In this document: positions 20,221 to 29,240 of the stretch, piece by piece
Layout: the number at the start of each line of letters is the position of its first letter
How positions within the stretch are numbered: position 1 is the stretch's first letter
Assembly (NCBI RefSeq): GCF_003752025.1
Contig: NZ_RJKR01000010.1
Location: forward strand, 1 to 64,000
Length of the DNA stretch: 64,000 bases
Direction of reading: 5' to 3'
DNA from: Curtobacterium sp. PhB115
GTDB lineage: Bacteria; Actinomycetota; Actinomycetes; Actinomycetales; Microbacteriaceae
Made by a program: the position numbers and the translations under genes
Notes under the pieces: model-generated
What the model was told of the DNA's origin: nothing
The model's database searches: none
The model's input: only the letters and a program-made list of their open reading frames with translations

Positions 20221-20969
20221 GCTGCAGCCTCCATCCCGAGCATCGTGGTGGAGATCGCCCCGGCGTCCATGGCCGGGCGGTCGGCGACGACCCGGCCGTC
20301 GGCGAGGAACAGGATCCGGTCGGCGTTGGCGGCTGCCACCGGGTCGTGGGTGACCATCACGACGCTCTGTCCCCACTCCTGCACGGCCCCGCGGAGGATC
20401 GCGAGGACGTCGCGCCCGGTCCGGGAGTCGAGCGCGCCGGTCGGTTCGTCGGCGACGACGACGGCTGGCCGCGACGCGAGTGCACGGGCGATCGCGACCC
20501 GCTGCTGCTGTCCGCCCGAGAGCTGGTGCGGCCGGTGGCTCAGGCGGTCACCGAGTCCGAGCATGTCGACGAGCCGGTCGATCCACGCGCTCTGCTCCCG
20601 CGAGGGCTTCTGCCCACCGAGCAGGAACGGCAGCCGGACGTTTTCGCTGACGTCGAGTGTCGGCACGAGGTTGAACGACTGGAACACGAAGCCGAGGCGC
20701 TGCCGCCGCAGTTCGGTGAGCTCCTTGTCCCCGAGCCCGGTGATGTCGACGCCGTCGATCTCGATCCGCCCCGCCGACACCGCGTCGAGTCCGGCCGCGA
20801 CGTGCATGAGCGTCGACTTGCCCGAGCCGGAGGGGCCCATCACCGCCGTGAACTCCCCCGCGCCGATGTCGACGCTGACGTCGTCGAGGGCGGTCACCCG
20901 GCGCGCAGCGGCACCGTAGTGCTTGGACACGTGGTCGAGTCGGATGATCGGAGCGTGGCTGTTGGTCAT
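20217..20969 (-). CDS. ABC transporter ATPase, LolD/MacB type
   Basis: 250-aa ATPase with Walker A GPSGSGKS at residues 45-52, Q-loop VFQSFNLVPTLDV, signature LSGGQQQRVAIARAL, Walker B VVVADEP and the H-loop in MVTHDPVAAANADRI. The LDxxTG motif (TGALDSRTGRDV) is typical of exporters coupled to FtsX-like permeases. ATG at 20967-20969 follows a CATCGT -10 box by 6 nt, suggesting a leaderless message, with a dispersed GGGAGGCCCGTCC element just upstream. Forms an operon with the permease; the response-regulator gene ends 140 nt upstream. Confidence 0.94.
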   Translation of the reverse strand: MTNSHAPIIRLDHVSKHYGAAARRVTALDDVSVDIGAGEFTAVMGPSGSGKSTLMHVAAGLDAVSAGRIEIDGVDITGLGDKELTELRRQRLGFVFQSFNLVPTLDVSENVRLPFLLGGQKPSREQSAWIDRLVDMLGLGDRLSHRPHQLSGGQQQRVAIARALASRPAVVVADEPTGALDSRTGRDVLAILRGAVQEWGQSVVMVTHDPVAAANADRILFLADGRVVADRPAMDAGAISTTMLGMEAAA

Positions 20970-20975
20970 GCACCA

Positions 20976-21010
20976 ACGATGGCTGCCGGGAGGCCCGTCC
21001 CGCGTCCGCC
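20976..21010 (-). promoter_or_regulatory. Promoter of the ABC exporter operon with upstream dispersed element
   Basis: -10 CATCGT at 20976-20981, 6 nt before the ATG. A 25-nt element at 20986-21010, core GGGAGGCCCGTCC on the plus strand, ends 4 nt from the -10 box. The same element sits at the same 4-nt distance before leuS (45241-45265). Confidence 0.5.
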
Positions 21011-21108
21011 GCGTGGCTCCTGTGGATGGTCCGCTCGGCTCGGTTCGCTGTGGAGGAGTCATCCCATCGGATGACGCGGACCCCGCCGGCGCCGCCGGAG
21101 CGTTCCGC

Positions 21109-21798
21109 TCACTCGGCCTTCGTGACCAGTCCGTGTTCGTGCGCGAAGACCACCAGCCGGACGCGGTCCCGGAGTCCGAGCTTCGTCAGGACCCGCGAGA
21201 TGTGGGTCTTCACGGTCGCCTCGCTGACGTACTCGTGCTGCGCGATCTCACCGTTGCTGAACCCCCGCGCGGCGAGGTCGAAGATCTCGCGCTCCCTCGG
21301 GGTGAGGTCGTCGAACGACGCCGGCACCGACGCCGCCTGTTCGCGTGCGTCGTCGTAGCGCCGCAGGAGCTCCCGGGTCGCGGACGCCGCGAACACCGCC
21401 GTCCCCGCGTGCACGGTGCGGACCGCGGCGAGCAGGAACTCGGGGTCGGCGTCCTTCAGCACGAAGCCGCTCGCACCGGCTCGGATCGCCTTCGCCGCAG
21501 CCTCGTCGAAGTCGAACGTGGTGAGCACGAGGACCTTCGCGCCGTCGGTCCCGGACTGCTCGACGATGTGCGCGGTCGCGGTGATGCCGTCCATCACCGG
21601 CATCCGGACGTCCATCAGCACCACGTCGGGACGCGTGCGCCGGACGAGTTCGACGCCCTCGGCTCCGTCGCCGGCCTCTCCGACGAACTGCAGGTCGGGC
21701 TGGGAGTCGATGAGCATCCGGATGCCGGTGCGGAACAGTGCCTGGTCGTCGACGAGCGCGACGCGGATCCGGGTCTCGGCGGGCTGGGACGTGGTCAT
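21109..21798 (-). CDS. Response regulator, NarL/LuxR family
   Basis: 229-aa DNA-binding regulator. The receiver domain occupies residues 11-125, with acidic pocket VDDQ, phospho-acceptor Asp63 (LMDVRMP) and Lys in GFVLKDA. The C-terminal LuxR-type helix-turn-helix follows (LTPREREIFDLAARGFSNGEIAQ and TVKTHISRVLTKLGLRDR). ATG at 21796-21798 overlaps the kinase stop (ATGA). It pairs with the upstream kinase. The neighbouring ABC exporter is the most obvious candidate target, by position only. Confidence 0.95.
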   Translation of the reverse strand: MTTSQPAETRIRVALVDDQALFRTGIRMLIDSQPDLQFVGEAGDGAEGVELVRRTRPDVVLMDVRMPVMDGITATAHIVEQSGTDGAKVLVLTTFDFDEAAAKAIRAGASGFVLKDADPEFLLAAVRTVHAGTAVFAASATRELLRRYDDAREQAASVPASFDDLTPREREIFDLAARGFSNGEIAQHEYVSEATVKTHISRVLTKLGLRDRVRLVVFAHEHGLVTKAE

Positions 21799-23033
21799 CG
21801 TTCGGTGCGCTCCTGCTGGATCGAGGTGATGCGGTCGCGGGGCATCTGCCCGCTCGCGGGGACCGCCGGCATCCGGACGGCGACGGCGAAGTCGTCCCCG
21901 CGGACCCCGGCCGTCATGGTGCCGCCGGTCATCGTCGCGCGCTCGCGCATCCCGACCAGCCCGTGTCCGGTCCCCGGGCCGCGCAGGCCGTCGTCGGCGC
22001 GGCGGTTCACCACGGCGATCTCGACGGTGTCGGGCCGGTACGTCAGCGTCGTGTGCACCGGTGTGCCCGGCTCGCCGTGCTTGTACGCGTTCGTCAGGCT
22101 CTCCTGGACGATCCGGTACACGGCGAGCTGGGTCGTCGTCGGCAGGCCGGACGGGTCCCCTTCGCGCTCGACCCGGACGTCGAGGCCGACCGCACGCATC
22201 TCGGTGACGAGCCGCTCGATGTCGTCGATCTCCGGTGTCGGGACGATGCCCTGCTCGTGCCGGAGTGCACCGAGGAGTTCCCGGACGTCACCGAGGGCAC
22301 GGCGGGCTGTGGTCGAGATCGTCCCGAGGGCCTGGTCGGCGACGGCGGGGTCCGCCTTCAGCGCGTACCGGGCGCCGTCCGCCTGGGCGATCACGACCGC
22401 GAGCGAGTGCGCGACGATGTCGTGCATGTCCCGCGCGATCCGCACGCGTTCCTGCTCGACGGCGACCGCCCGGTCCGCACGTGCGGCGTCGCGCTCGGCG
22501 AGCAGCTGGGCCTCGCGGCTCATGCTCGCCGAACGGCGGGTGCGGATGACGAGTCCCGCGAGCCACGGCAGCAGCAACAGCAGCAGGACGACCGCGAAGT
22601 ACGCGAAGGTGACCTGGATCGACTCCTGCGCCGGCGAGGACCCGGTGTCGATCGTCAAGCGGTTCCGGTAGTCGTCGATGCCGAGGTAGAGCGCTGCGGT
22701 CACCGACCCCACGATCGCGGACAGCAGGCCCGCGAGGCGGACCCGTCGGCTGCCGTAGGCGCTCGTGGTGAACAGCACCCCGGCGACGAAGACGTTCGAC
22801 AGGTCGGGCACCTGGCCGGTGACCATCTCGAAGACCGCGAACAGCCATGCCACGGTCAGGGCCAGGCCGGGCGAGAGCCGACGGAGCGCGAGCGCGCCGG
22901 TCATCCCCACGACCGTGACGATCGACAGCGGCGAGTCCATCCCGCGGGCGGACGCGAACAGCACCAGGGCACCGAGCACGACCGCGAGGACGACGTCGGT
23001 CACCACCTGCGCGCGGAGCATCGGACGGAACAC
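21795..23033 (-). CDS. Sensor histidine kinase, DesK/NarX-like (HisKA_3)
   Basis: 412-aa membrane kinase. The N-terminal third has about five hydrophobic segments and no large extracellular domain, as in DesK-like sensors that respond to membrane or envelope state. The phospho-acceptor His is in RIARDMHDIVAHSLAVV, followed by the HATPase domain (RIVQESLTNAYKHG and GTGHGLVGMRERA). GTG at 23031-23033 is chosen because a TACCGT -10 box precedes it by 6 nt. The frame is open further upstream but would overlap era. Co-transcribed with the response regulator. Confidence 0.93.
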   Translation of the reverse strand: MFRPMLRAQVVTDVVLAVVLGALVLFASARGMDSPLSIVTVVGMTGALALRRLSPGLALTVAWLFAVFEMVTGQVPDLSNVFVAGVLFTTSAYGSRRVRLAGLLSAIVGSVTAALYLGIDDYRNRLTIDTGSSPAQESIQVTFAYFAVVLLLLLLPWLAGLVIRTRRSASMSREAQLLAERDAARADRAVAVEQERVRIARDMHDIVAHSLAVVIAQADGARYALKADPAVADQALGTISTTARRALGDVRELLGALRHEQGIVPTPEIDDIERLVTEMRAVGLDVRVEREGDPSGLPTTTQLAVYRIVQESLTNAYKHGEPGTPVHTTLTYRPDTVEIAVVNRRADDGLRGPGTGHGLVGMRERATMTGGTMTAGVRGDDFAVAVRMPAVPASGQMPRDRITSIQQERTER

Positions 23034-23039
23034 GCGTCC

Positions 23040-23045
23040 ACGGTA
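23040..23045 (-). promoter_or_regulatory. -10 box of the two-component operon, probable leaderless start
   Basis: TACCGT on the minus strand, 6 nt (GGACGC) before the GTG at 23033; 52 nt past the era stop. Confidence 0.55.
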
Positions 23046-23097
23046 CGGCGAACCGTTCACCCGCGCGTCCGCCGCCCGGATGACACGACGCTCGTGA

Positions 23098-24042
23098 TCA
23101 GAAGCCGAGGCGTCCGAGCTGCTTCGGGTCACGCTGCCACTCCTTGGCGACCTTCACGCGGATGTTCAGGTACACGTGGCGTCCGCCGAGCAGCGACTCG
23201 ATCTCGACGCGAGCCCGGGAGCCGACGTCCTTCAGGCGTTCGCCCTTGTGTCCGATGACGATCGCCTTCTGGCTGTCGCGCTCGACGAACAGGTTCGCGA
23301 AGATCCGGAGCGGCCCGTCGGCGTCGTCGTCCTCGTCCGGTTCGACGATGTCCTCGATGACCACGGCGAGCGAGTGCGGCAGCTCGTCGCGGACGCCCTC
23401 GAGTGCCGCTTCGCGGATGAGCTCGCTGATCCGTTCCTCATCCGTCTCCTCGGTCACGGCGGACGAGTCGTAGAGCTGCGGCGACTCCGGCAGCATCGAC
23501 GTGATCTCGCCGAGCAGGTCCTCCAGCTGGAGCCCGCGGGTACCCGAGGTGGGCACGATGGCGTCCCATTCGCGGAGCTTCGAGACGGCGAGCAGCTGCT
23601 CACCGACCTTGTCCTTCGCGGTGCGGTCGATCTTCGTCACGATCGCGATCTTCTTCGCACGCGGGTACTGGTCGAGCGTGTCGTTGATGAACCGGTCGCC
23701 GGGCCCGATCGGCTCGTTCGCCGGGACGCAGAAGCCGATCACGTCGACGTCGCCGAGCGTGGACTGCACGAGGTCGTTCAGCCGCTCGCCCAGGAGCGTG
23801 CGTGGCCGGTGGACACCGGGGGTGTCGACGATGATGACCTGGCCGTCGGGGCGGTGCACGATGCCGCGGATCGCCCGGCGGGTCGTCTGCGGCTTCGACG
23901 AGGTGATCGCCACCTTCTCACCGACGAGGGCGTTCGTCAGCGTGGACTTCCCGACGTTCGGGCGCCCCACGAACGAGACGAAACCCGCACGGTAGGGCTT
24001 GCCGGAGTCGCCGCCGGTGGGGGTGGTGTCGGAGTCGGTCAT
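23098..24042 (-). CDS. era: GTPase Era
   Basis: Essential ribosome-assembly GTPase of 314 aa that binds the 3' end of 16S rRNA. The G domain shows G1 GRPNVGKS (residues 26-33), G3 DTPG and G4 TKID. The C-terminal KH domain contains ANLFVERDSQKAIVIGHKGERLKDVG. ATG at 24040-24042 overlaps the upstream CBS-protein stop (ATGA). Last gene of the run starting at hrcA. After it, the usual actinobacterial neighbour leuA is displaced by the two-component/ABC genes. Confidence 0.97.
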   Translation of the reverse strand: MTDSDTTPTGGDSGKPYRAGFVSFVGRPNVGKSTLTNALVGEKVAITSSKPQTTRRAIRGIVHRPDGQVIIVDTPGVHRPRTLLGERLNDLVQSTLGDVDVIGFCVPANEPIGPGDRFINDTLDQYPRAKKIAIVTKIDRTAKDKVGEQLLAVSKLREWDAIVPTSGTRGLQLEDLLGEITSMLPESPQLYDSSAVTEETDEERISELIREAALEGVRDELPHSLAVVIEDIVEPDEDDDADGPLRIFANLFVERDSQKAIVIGHKGERLKDVGSRARVEIESLLGGRHVYLNIRVKVAKEWQRDPKQLGRLGF

Positions 24043-25361
24043 GCGTGCGGGTTTCCCGTCGTGGTGGGTGCGGCGTCGGCGAAGGCGTCCTCGACGCCGG
24101 CGAGGGCGTCGGTGCGTTCGGCGAGCACGGTGATGAGGTGGCGGCGCTTGCCCTCGACACGGTCGGCGGTCAGGACGACCCCCGACACCGTGACGGTGTC
24201 GCCGGAGACGGCGAGGTGCCCGAGCTCCTTGGTGAGGAGACCGCCGGCGGTGTCGACGTCGTCGTCGTCGAGCTCGATGCCGAACAGGTCGCCCAGTTCG
24301 TCCACCGGCAGGCGTGCGGAGATGCGCCACAGCCCCGGCTCGACCTCGACGCGGTCGACCACGGCGCGGTCGTACTCGTCGGAGATGTCACCGACGAGCT
24401 CCTCGATGAGGTCCTCCATCGTGACGAGTCCGGCGACGCCGCCGTACTCGTCCACCACGAGGACCAGGTGGTTCTTCGCGACCTGCATGTGGCGCAGGGT
24501 GTCATCGGCGGGCTTCGACTCCGGCACGAACTCGGCCGGACGCAGCAGCCGGGTGACCCGTTCGCTGCCGGAGCCCGGGCGCTCGTACAGCGCTCGCGAC
24601 ACGTCGCGCAGGTACAGGACACCGAGGACGTCGTCGCTGTCCTTGCCGGTGACGGGCATGCGGGAGACCCCGGCCGCGAGGAACTGCTCCATGCCTGCGG
24701 ACAGGGTGTCGTCGCCGTCGACGGTGAGCATGTCGGTGCGGGGCACCATGACCTCGCGCACCAGGGTGTCGCTGAACTCGAACACCGAGTGGATGAGCTC
24801 ACGGTCCTCGTCCTCGAGCACGTTGCTCTCGGTCGCCTCGTCGACGAGCGAGAGCAGCTGTTCCTCGCTCGACACCGTGGAGGCGCTCCGGCCACGGCCC
24901 GGGGTCACCCGGTCACCGATCCTGACGAGGAGCCCGGCGAGCGGCCCGAGCACGATCCGGACGCCGCGGACGAGTCCACCGGTCGCACCGAGGAGCCGCT
25001 CGGCGTGGGCACGGCCGACGCTCCGGGGACTCGACCCGACCAGGACGAAGGAGACCGCCGTCATGATCGCGGCGGAGACGACGAGCGCCACCCACCAGCT
25101 GTCGAACGCACGGACCAGGGCGACGGTGACGAGCACTGCCGCAGCCGTCTCGGCGAGGACCCGGAAGAAGTTCAGGGCGTTGACGTGCGCCCCGACGTCG
25201 TCGGCGATGGCCTCGAGTGCACGGCGGCGCTTGTTGCCCCGCGCGATCTCGTCGAGGTCGGCTCGGGACACCACGGAGAGCGCGGCGTCGCTCGCGGCGA
25301 GGAGCCCGCCGAGGACGACGAGGACCAGCGCGACCGCGATGAGTCCGACGACGACGAGCAT
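24039..25361 (-). CDS. CNNM/CBS-domain protein (CorC/HlyC family)
   Basis: 440-aa membrane protein. The N-terminal DUF21/CNNM domain has four hydrophobic segments (residues 1-180). A CBS pair follows (MVPRTDMLTVDGDDTLSAGMEQF and RDVSRALYERP...PADDTLRHMQVAKNHLVLVVDEYGG). The C-terminal CorC_HlyC (TerC-like) domain is present. Family members are linked to Mg2+/Co2+ export or tolerance; the ion here is unknown. ATG at 25359-25361, three nt after the ybeY stop, and coupled to era by ATGA. This gene sits between ybeY and era in many Gram-positive genomes. Confidence 0.95.
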   Translation of the reverse strand: MLVVVGLIAVALVLVVLGGLLAASDAALSVVSRADLDEIARGNKRRRALEAIADDVGAHVNALNFFRVLAETAAAVLVTVALVRAFDSWWVALVVSAAIMTAVSFVLVGSSPRSVGRAHAERLLGATGGLVRGVRIVLGPLAGLLVRIGDRVTPGRGRSASTVSSEEQLLSLVDEATESNVLEDEDRELIHSVFEFSDTLVREVMVPRTDMLTVDGDDTLSAGMEQFLAAGVSRMPVTGKDSDDVLGVLYLRDVSRALYERPGSGSERVTRLLRPAEFVPESKPADDTLRHMQVAKNHLVLVVDEYGGVAGLVTMEDLIEELVGDISDEYDRAVVDRVEVEPGLWRISARLPVDELGDLFGIELDDDDVDTAGGLLTKELGHLAVSGDTVTVSGVVLTADRVEGKRRHLITVLAERTDALAGVEDAFADAAPTTTGNPHA

Positions 25362-25364
25362 CGG

Positions 25365-25826
25365 CTACCGTCCCCGGCGCTGGGCCGCGAACGCCGTCAG
25401 GATCTCGCCCTGCAGGCCGAACATCTCGGCCTTCTCGTCGGGTTCGGCGTGGTCGAAGCCGAGCAGGTGCAGGATGCCGTGGCAGGTCAGCAGGAGCATC
25501 TCGTCGGTGCTCGAGTGTCCGGCGGTCTTCGCCTGTTCCTCGGCGACCTGCGGGCACAGCACGATGTCCCCGAGCAGCCCGGCGGGCGTGGGGTCGTCCT
25601 CGGTGCCCGGTCGGAGCTCGTCCATCGGGAAGCTCAGGACGTCGGTCGGGCCCGGCTCGTCCATCCAGCGCACGTGGAGCTGTTCCATCGCGCCCTCGTC
25701 CACGAGCACGATCGCCAGCTCGGCGTCGGCGTGGACGTGCATGGCGTCGAGCGCGAAGGCGGCGAGGCGCTGGATCGCTGCCTCGTCGACCTCGACACCG
25801 GACTCGTTGTTGAGCTCGATGCTCAC
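25365..25826 (-). CDS. ybeY: Endoribonuclease YbeY
   Basis: Single-strand-specific metallo-RNase in 16S rRNA 3' maturation and ribosome quality control; 153 aa. The zinc motif H-x3-H-x5-H is in [17 protein letters not shown] near residues 118-128. The substrate-pocket segment [18 protein letters not shown] is intact. The start is GTG at 25824-25826, overlapping the phoH stop (GTGA). Usual partner of phoH and era, with which it forms one operon. Confidence 0.97.
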   Translation of the reverse strand: MSIELNNESGVEVDEAAIQRLAAFALDAMHVHADAELAIVLVDEGAMEQLHVRWMDEPGPTDVLSFPMDELRPGTEDDPTPAGLLGDIVLCPQVAEEQAKTAGHSSTDEMLLLTCHGILHLLGFDHAEPDEKAEMFGLQGEILTAFAAQRRGR

Positions 25827-26965
25827 CGGTTGCCTCCTCGGGCGTCGTTCTGGGGGTACGGGGACCGCTGGCGGTCCTGCGGCGGCCGGCCGCGGCGCTC
25901 GGCGCGGTTGACGCCGTCCGGGTTGCCGGCGGGCGCGGTGCCGCGGCCGCCCGGACGGTGACCGGCCTGCTCGGCGAGGCGCTCCTCGTCGTAGACCGTG
26001 TAGGCGTCGACGATGCGTCCGACCAGCGTGTGGCGGACGACGTCCTCGCTGCCGAGACGGGCGAAGTGGATGTCGTCCACGTCCTCGAGGATGCGCGTCA
26101 CGAGCCGGAGTCCGGAGACGTTGCCGGGCAGGTCGACCTGGGTGATGTCGCCCGTGACGACCATCTTCGAGCCGAAGCCGAGACGGGTCAGGAACATCTT
26201 CATCTGCTCGGGGGTGGTGTTCTGCGCTTCGTCGAGCACGACGAACGACTCGTTGAGCGTCCGGCCGCGCATGTACGCCAGCGGTGCGACCTCGACCGTG
26301 CCCGCAGCCAGCAGCTTCGGGACGAGCTCGGGGTCCATCATCTCGTTGAGGGCGTCGTAGAGGGGCCGCAGGTACGGGTCGATCTTGTCGGTGAGCGTGC
26401 CGGGCAGGAAGCCGAGCCGCTCGCCGGCCTCGACCGCGGGACGCGTCAGGATGATCCGGGTGACCTCACGCCGCTGCAGCGCCTGCACGGCCTTCGCCAT
26501 CGCGAGGTACGTCTTGCCGGTACCGGCCGGGCCGATGCCGAACGTGATCGTGTTCTCGTCGATCGCGTCGACGTATGCGCGCTGCCCGTCGGTCTTCGGG
26601 CGAACGGACTTGCCGCGGCTCGAGACGATCGGCGTGCCGAAGGTGTCCGACGGCTTCCGGTCGTCGTCGAGGATCCGTGCGGACATCGGGATGTCGGACG
26701 GCCCGATGTCCTGGCCGCGCTTGACCATGCCGACGAGTTCGTCGACGAGCGCCTTCGCCCGTGCGACGTCGCGTTCCGGCCCGGTCAGTGTGACCTCGTT
26801 GCCGCGGACCACGACGCGGACGCCGGTGTACTGCCGCTCGACGGTCTTGAGGAGGCGGTCCTGGGGGCCGAGCAGCTGGACCATCGCGATCCCGTCGACC
26901 TGGATCGCGACGGAGACGACCTGCTCGTCGTCGGTGGTGGGCTGTGCTGGTTCGTTAGCCGGCAA
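25823..26965 (-). CDS. phoH: PhoH-like ATPase
   Basis: 380-aa protein with an N-terminal KH-like RNA-binding segment (residues 15-75, [19 protein letters not shown]) and a C-terminal PhoH ATPase. The ATPase shows Walker A GPAGTGKT and Walker B VVLDEAQN, plus [23 protein letters not shown]. The family is linked to RNA metabolism next to YbeY. The best start is TTG at 26963-26965, with AGGAAGGGA 6 nt upstream, overlapping the HIT gene by 11 nt. No ATG or GTG fits as well, and sequence upstream of it is shadow of the HIT gene. Confidence 0.93.
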   Translation of the reverse strand: MPANEPAQPTTDDEQVVSVAIQVDGIAMVQLLGPQDRLLKTVERQYTGVRVVVRGNEVTLTGPERDVARAKALVDELVGMVKRGQDIGPSDIPMSARILDDDRKPSDTFGTPIVSSRGKSVRPKTDGQRAYVDAIDENTITFGIGPAGTGKTYLAMAKAVQALQRREVTRIILTRPAVEAGERLGFLPGTLTDKIDPYLRPLYDALNEMMDPELVPKLLAAGTVEVAPLAYMRGRTLNESFVVLDEAQNTTPEQMKMFLTRLGFGSKMVVTGDITQVDLPGNVSGLRLVTRILEDVDDIHFARLGSEDVVRHTLVGRIVDAYTVYDEERLAEQAGHRPGGRGTAPAGNPDGVNRAERRGRPPQDRQRSPYPQNDARGGNR

Positions 26966-27308
26966 GGTTCCCTTCCTGCAGATCTCCTGCGAGTACGTGC
27001 GCGTGCACGTGGAAAACGGTCTGACCGGCGGCTTCGCCGGTGTTGAAGACGAGACGGAACTGGCCGCCGGCGCGCTCGTCGGCGATGCGCTGCGCGGTGG
27101 CGACCACGTGGGCGAGGAGGTCGGGGTCACCGGCCGCGAGTTCGGCGACGTTCGCGTACTGCTCGGTCTTGGGGACGACGAGCACGTGGACGGGGGCCTT
27201 CGGCGCGATGTCCTCGATCGCGATCACACGGTCGTCCTCGGCGACGACGGTCGCCGGGATCTCGCGCGCGATGATCTTCGTGAAGACGCTGGGCGTGCTG
27301 GTGCTCAT
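26955..27308 (-). CDS. HIT-family nucleotide-binding protein
   Basis: 117-aa histidine-triad protein. The active-site motif HVHAHVL (H-x-H-x-H) lies near residue 100 and the N-terminal FTKIIAREIPATVVAEDD is typical of the HINT/HinT branch, which hydrolyses AMP-lysine or phosphoramidate substrates. ATG at 27306-27308; TACGAT -10 box 6 nt upstream, so an internal leaderless promoter is likely within the hrcA-era cluster. Overlaps the phoH start by 11 nt. Confidence 0.95.
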   Translation of the reverse strand: MSTSTPSVFTKIIAREIPATVVAEDDRVIAIEDIAPKAPVHVLVVPKTEQYANVAELAAGDPDLLAHVVATAQRIADERAGGQFRLVFNTGEAAGQTVFHVHAHVLAGDLQEGNLAG

Positions 27309-27314
27309 GACTCC

Positions 27315-27320
27315 ATCGTA
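27315..27320 (-). promoter_or_regulatory. -10 box of the HIT gene, probable leaderless start
   Basis: TACGAT on the minus strand, 6 nt (GGAGTC) before the ATG at 27308. An SD-like GGAG lies in the same spacer but too close to the start. Confidence 0.5.
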
Positions 27321-27348
27321 GAACGCACGACCGACCGTGGGTCTTCCC

Positions 27349-28086
27349 TCACCATCGCCCGAGTCGGGCCTGCAGGATCGCCAGTGCGGCGGGCCCGGCG
27401 GTCGAGGTCCGGAGGACGCTGTCACCGAGGCGGACCCGGACGGCGCCGGCGGCCTCGAGCCGGTCGAGCTCCGCACCGTCGATCCCGCCCTCGGGCCCGA
27501 CCACGAGGACGATCTCGTCGACGTCGGCCGGCGGCTCCCAGGTCGCGAGCCGCACCGTCGCGGTGGGCTCGAGCAGCAGCACGGCGACGCGCTCTCGGGC
27601 GCCGGCGGCGAGCTGGGCCGCCGTGACGAGCGGTCCGACGGACGGTACCCGGGAGCGGATCGCCTGCTTGGCGGCCTCGTGCACGATCGCGCCCCAGCGG
27701 GCACGGCCCTTCTCGACCTTCGGTCCGTCCCACCGGGAGACGCTCCGCGACGCCGCCCACGGGATGACCTGGTCGACGCCGATCTCGGTGGCCGCCTGGA
27801 CCGCCATCTCGTCGCGACCGCCCTTGGCGAGGGCCTGCACCAACGTGAGCGACGGCGTCGGTGCTGGATCGACCGACACCGACGCCACGAGGAGCTCGAG
27901 GGCGTCACGACCCACGCTCGTCACGGACCCGGTCACGACCGTGCCGCGACCGTCCGCGATGCGCAGGACCTCGCCGACCCGGACCCGGGAGACCGACACC
28001 GCGTGCCGGCCCTCGGCGCCGTCGAGCGACACGAGGTCGCCGACGGTCACGCCCTCGAGCGAGTCGACGAGGTAGAGCGACGCCAT
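27349..28086 (-). CDS. rsmE: 16S rRNA (uracil(1498)-N(3))-methyltransferase
   Basis: SPOUT methyltransferase of 245 aa that methylates U1498 in helix 44. An N-terminal PUA-like domain (residues 1-75) is followed by the trefoil-knot domain with VVGPEGGIDGAELDRLEAAG and LGDSVLRTSTAGPAALAIL, which bind S-adenosylmethionine. ATG at 28084-28086 overlaps the dnaJ stop by one base (TGATG). Usual third gene of the hrcA-dnaJ operon. Confidence 0.96.
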   Translation of the reverse strand: MASLYLVDSLEGVTVGDLVSLDGAEGRHAVSVSRVRVGEVLRIADGRGTVVTGSVTSVGRDALELLVASVSVDPAPTPSLTLVQALAKGGRDEMAVQAATEIGVDQVIPWAASRSVSRWDGPKVEKGRARWGAIVHEAAKQAIRSRVPSVGPLVTAAQLAAGARERVAVLLLEPTATVRLATWEPPADVDEIVLVVGPEGGIDGAELDRLEAAGAVRVRLGDSVLRTSTAGPAALAILQARLGRW

Positions 28087-29198
28087 CAGAAGTTGAAGAA
28101 ACGGTCGCGGAGCTTGCCGAACATGCCCTGCTGGAACCGGGCGAGCTGCGGCTGCTGCGCCTTGTGCGACTTCGCGAGCTGCTCGACGAGCTGGCGCTCC
28201 TTGTGGGAGAGCTTCGTCGGGGTGACCACCTGCACGCCGACCCGGAGGTCACCGCGGCCGTTCCCGCGCAGCTTCGTGATGCCGCGGTCCTTGATGACGA
28301 GGACGTCGGCGCTCTGCACACCCGGGCGGATCTCGAGCTCGACCGGGCCGTCGAGCCCGTCGATCGTGGTGGTCGTGCCGAGGACGGCATCGGTCATCGC
28401 GACCTCGAGCGTGGCGAGCAGGTCGTCGCCGTCACGGCTGAAGACGTCGTCGTGGCGCACCCGGATCTCGAGGTACAGGTCACCGGAGGGCCCGCCGGCC
28501 GGGCCGACTTCGCCCTGACCCGGCATCTGCAGCCGCAGGCCCGAGTCGACACCGGCGGGGACGTCCACCGGCACCGTGCGGCGGGCACGGACACGGCCCT
28601 GACCCTGGCAGGTCGGGCACGGGTTCGGGATGACGGTGCCGTAGCCGCGGCAGGTGCCGCACGGTGCGCTCGTCACGACGTTGCCGAGGAGCGAGCGGAC
28701 CTGGCGCTGGATGTGCCCGGAGCCGCCGCAGATGTCGCAGGTGCGGGGGCTGGTGCCGGGCGCGCAGCAGGAACCGTTGCACGTCTCGCAGAGCACGGCC
28801 GTGTCGACCTCGACGTCCTTGTGGGTGCCGAAGACGACCTCGTCGAGGTCGACCTCGATGCGGAGCAGGGCGTCCTGCCCACGCTCGGCACGGCTGCGGG
28901 GACCGTTGCCCCGGCCGCCACCGCCGCCGCCACCGAAGAACGCGTCGAAGATGTCGCTGAACCCGCCGGCGCCACCGCCGAACGGGCTGTCGGCCTGCGG
29001 ACCGGCGTCGTAACGGCGCCGCTGCTCGGGGTCGCTCAGCACGTCGTACGCGTGCGTCACGTCCTTGAAGCGCTCGGCGGCTTCGGGCGCGGGGTTCACG
29101 TCCGGGTGGAGCTCACGCGCCAGTCGGCGGTAGGCCTTCTTGATGTCGGCATCGGAGGCGTCTCGCTGGACGCCGAGGACGTCGTAGTGGTCTGCCAC
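28086..29198 (-). CDS. dnaJ: Chaperone DnaJ
   Basis: DnaK co-chaperone of 370 aa. J domain residues 1-65 carry the HPD motif (31-33). A Gly-rich region contains a run of glycines (residues 80-100). Four zinc-binding CxxC repeats follow (CETC, CDIC, CGTC, CPTC), then the C-terminal substrate-binding domains. The first zinc repeat is unusual, CNGSCCAPG instead of CxGxG. GTG at 29196-29198 with GAGGGA 5-6 nt upstream. This is the hrcA-linked paralogue that actinobacteria keep in addition to the dnaK-operon dnaJ. Confidence 0.96.
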   Translation of the reverse strand: MADHYDVLGVQRDASDADIKKAYRRLARELHPDVNPAPEAAERFKDVTHAYDVLSDPEQRRRYDAGPQADSPFGGGAGGFSDIFDAFFGGGGGGGRGNGPRSRAERGQDALLRIEVDLDEVVFGTHKDVEVDTAVLCETCNGSCCAPGTSPRTCDICGGSGHIQRQVRSLLGNVVTSAPCGTCRGYGTVIPNPCPTCQGQGRVRARRTVPVDVPAGVDSGLRLQMPGQGEVGPAGGPSGDLYLEIRVRHDDVFSRDGDDLLATLEVAMTDAVLGTTTTIDGLDGPVELEIRPGVQSADVLVIKDRGITKLRGNGRGDLRVGVQVVTPTKLSHKERQLVEQLAKSHKAQQPQLARFQQGMFGKLRDRFFNF

Positions 29199-29240
29199 GT
29201 ATCCCTCAGTCGGTTGGGTTCGGTCGGTCGGTCAGGTCGG

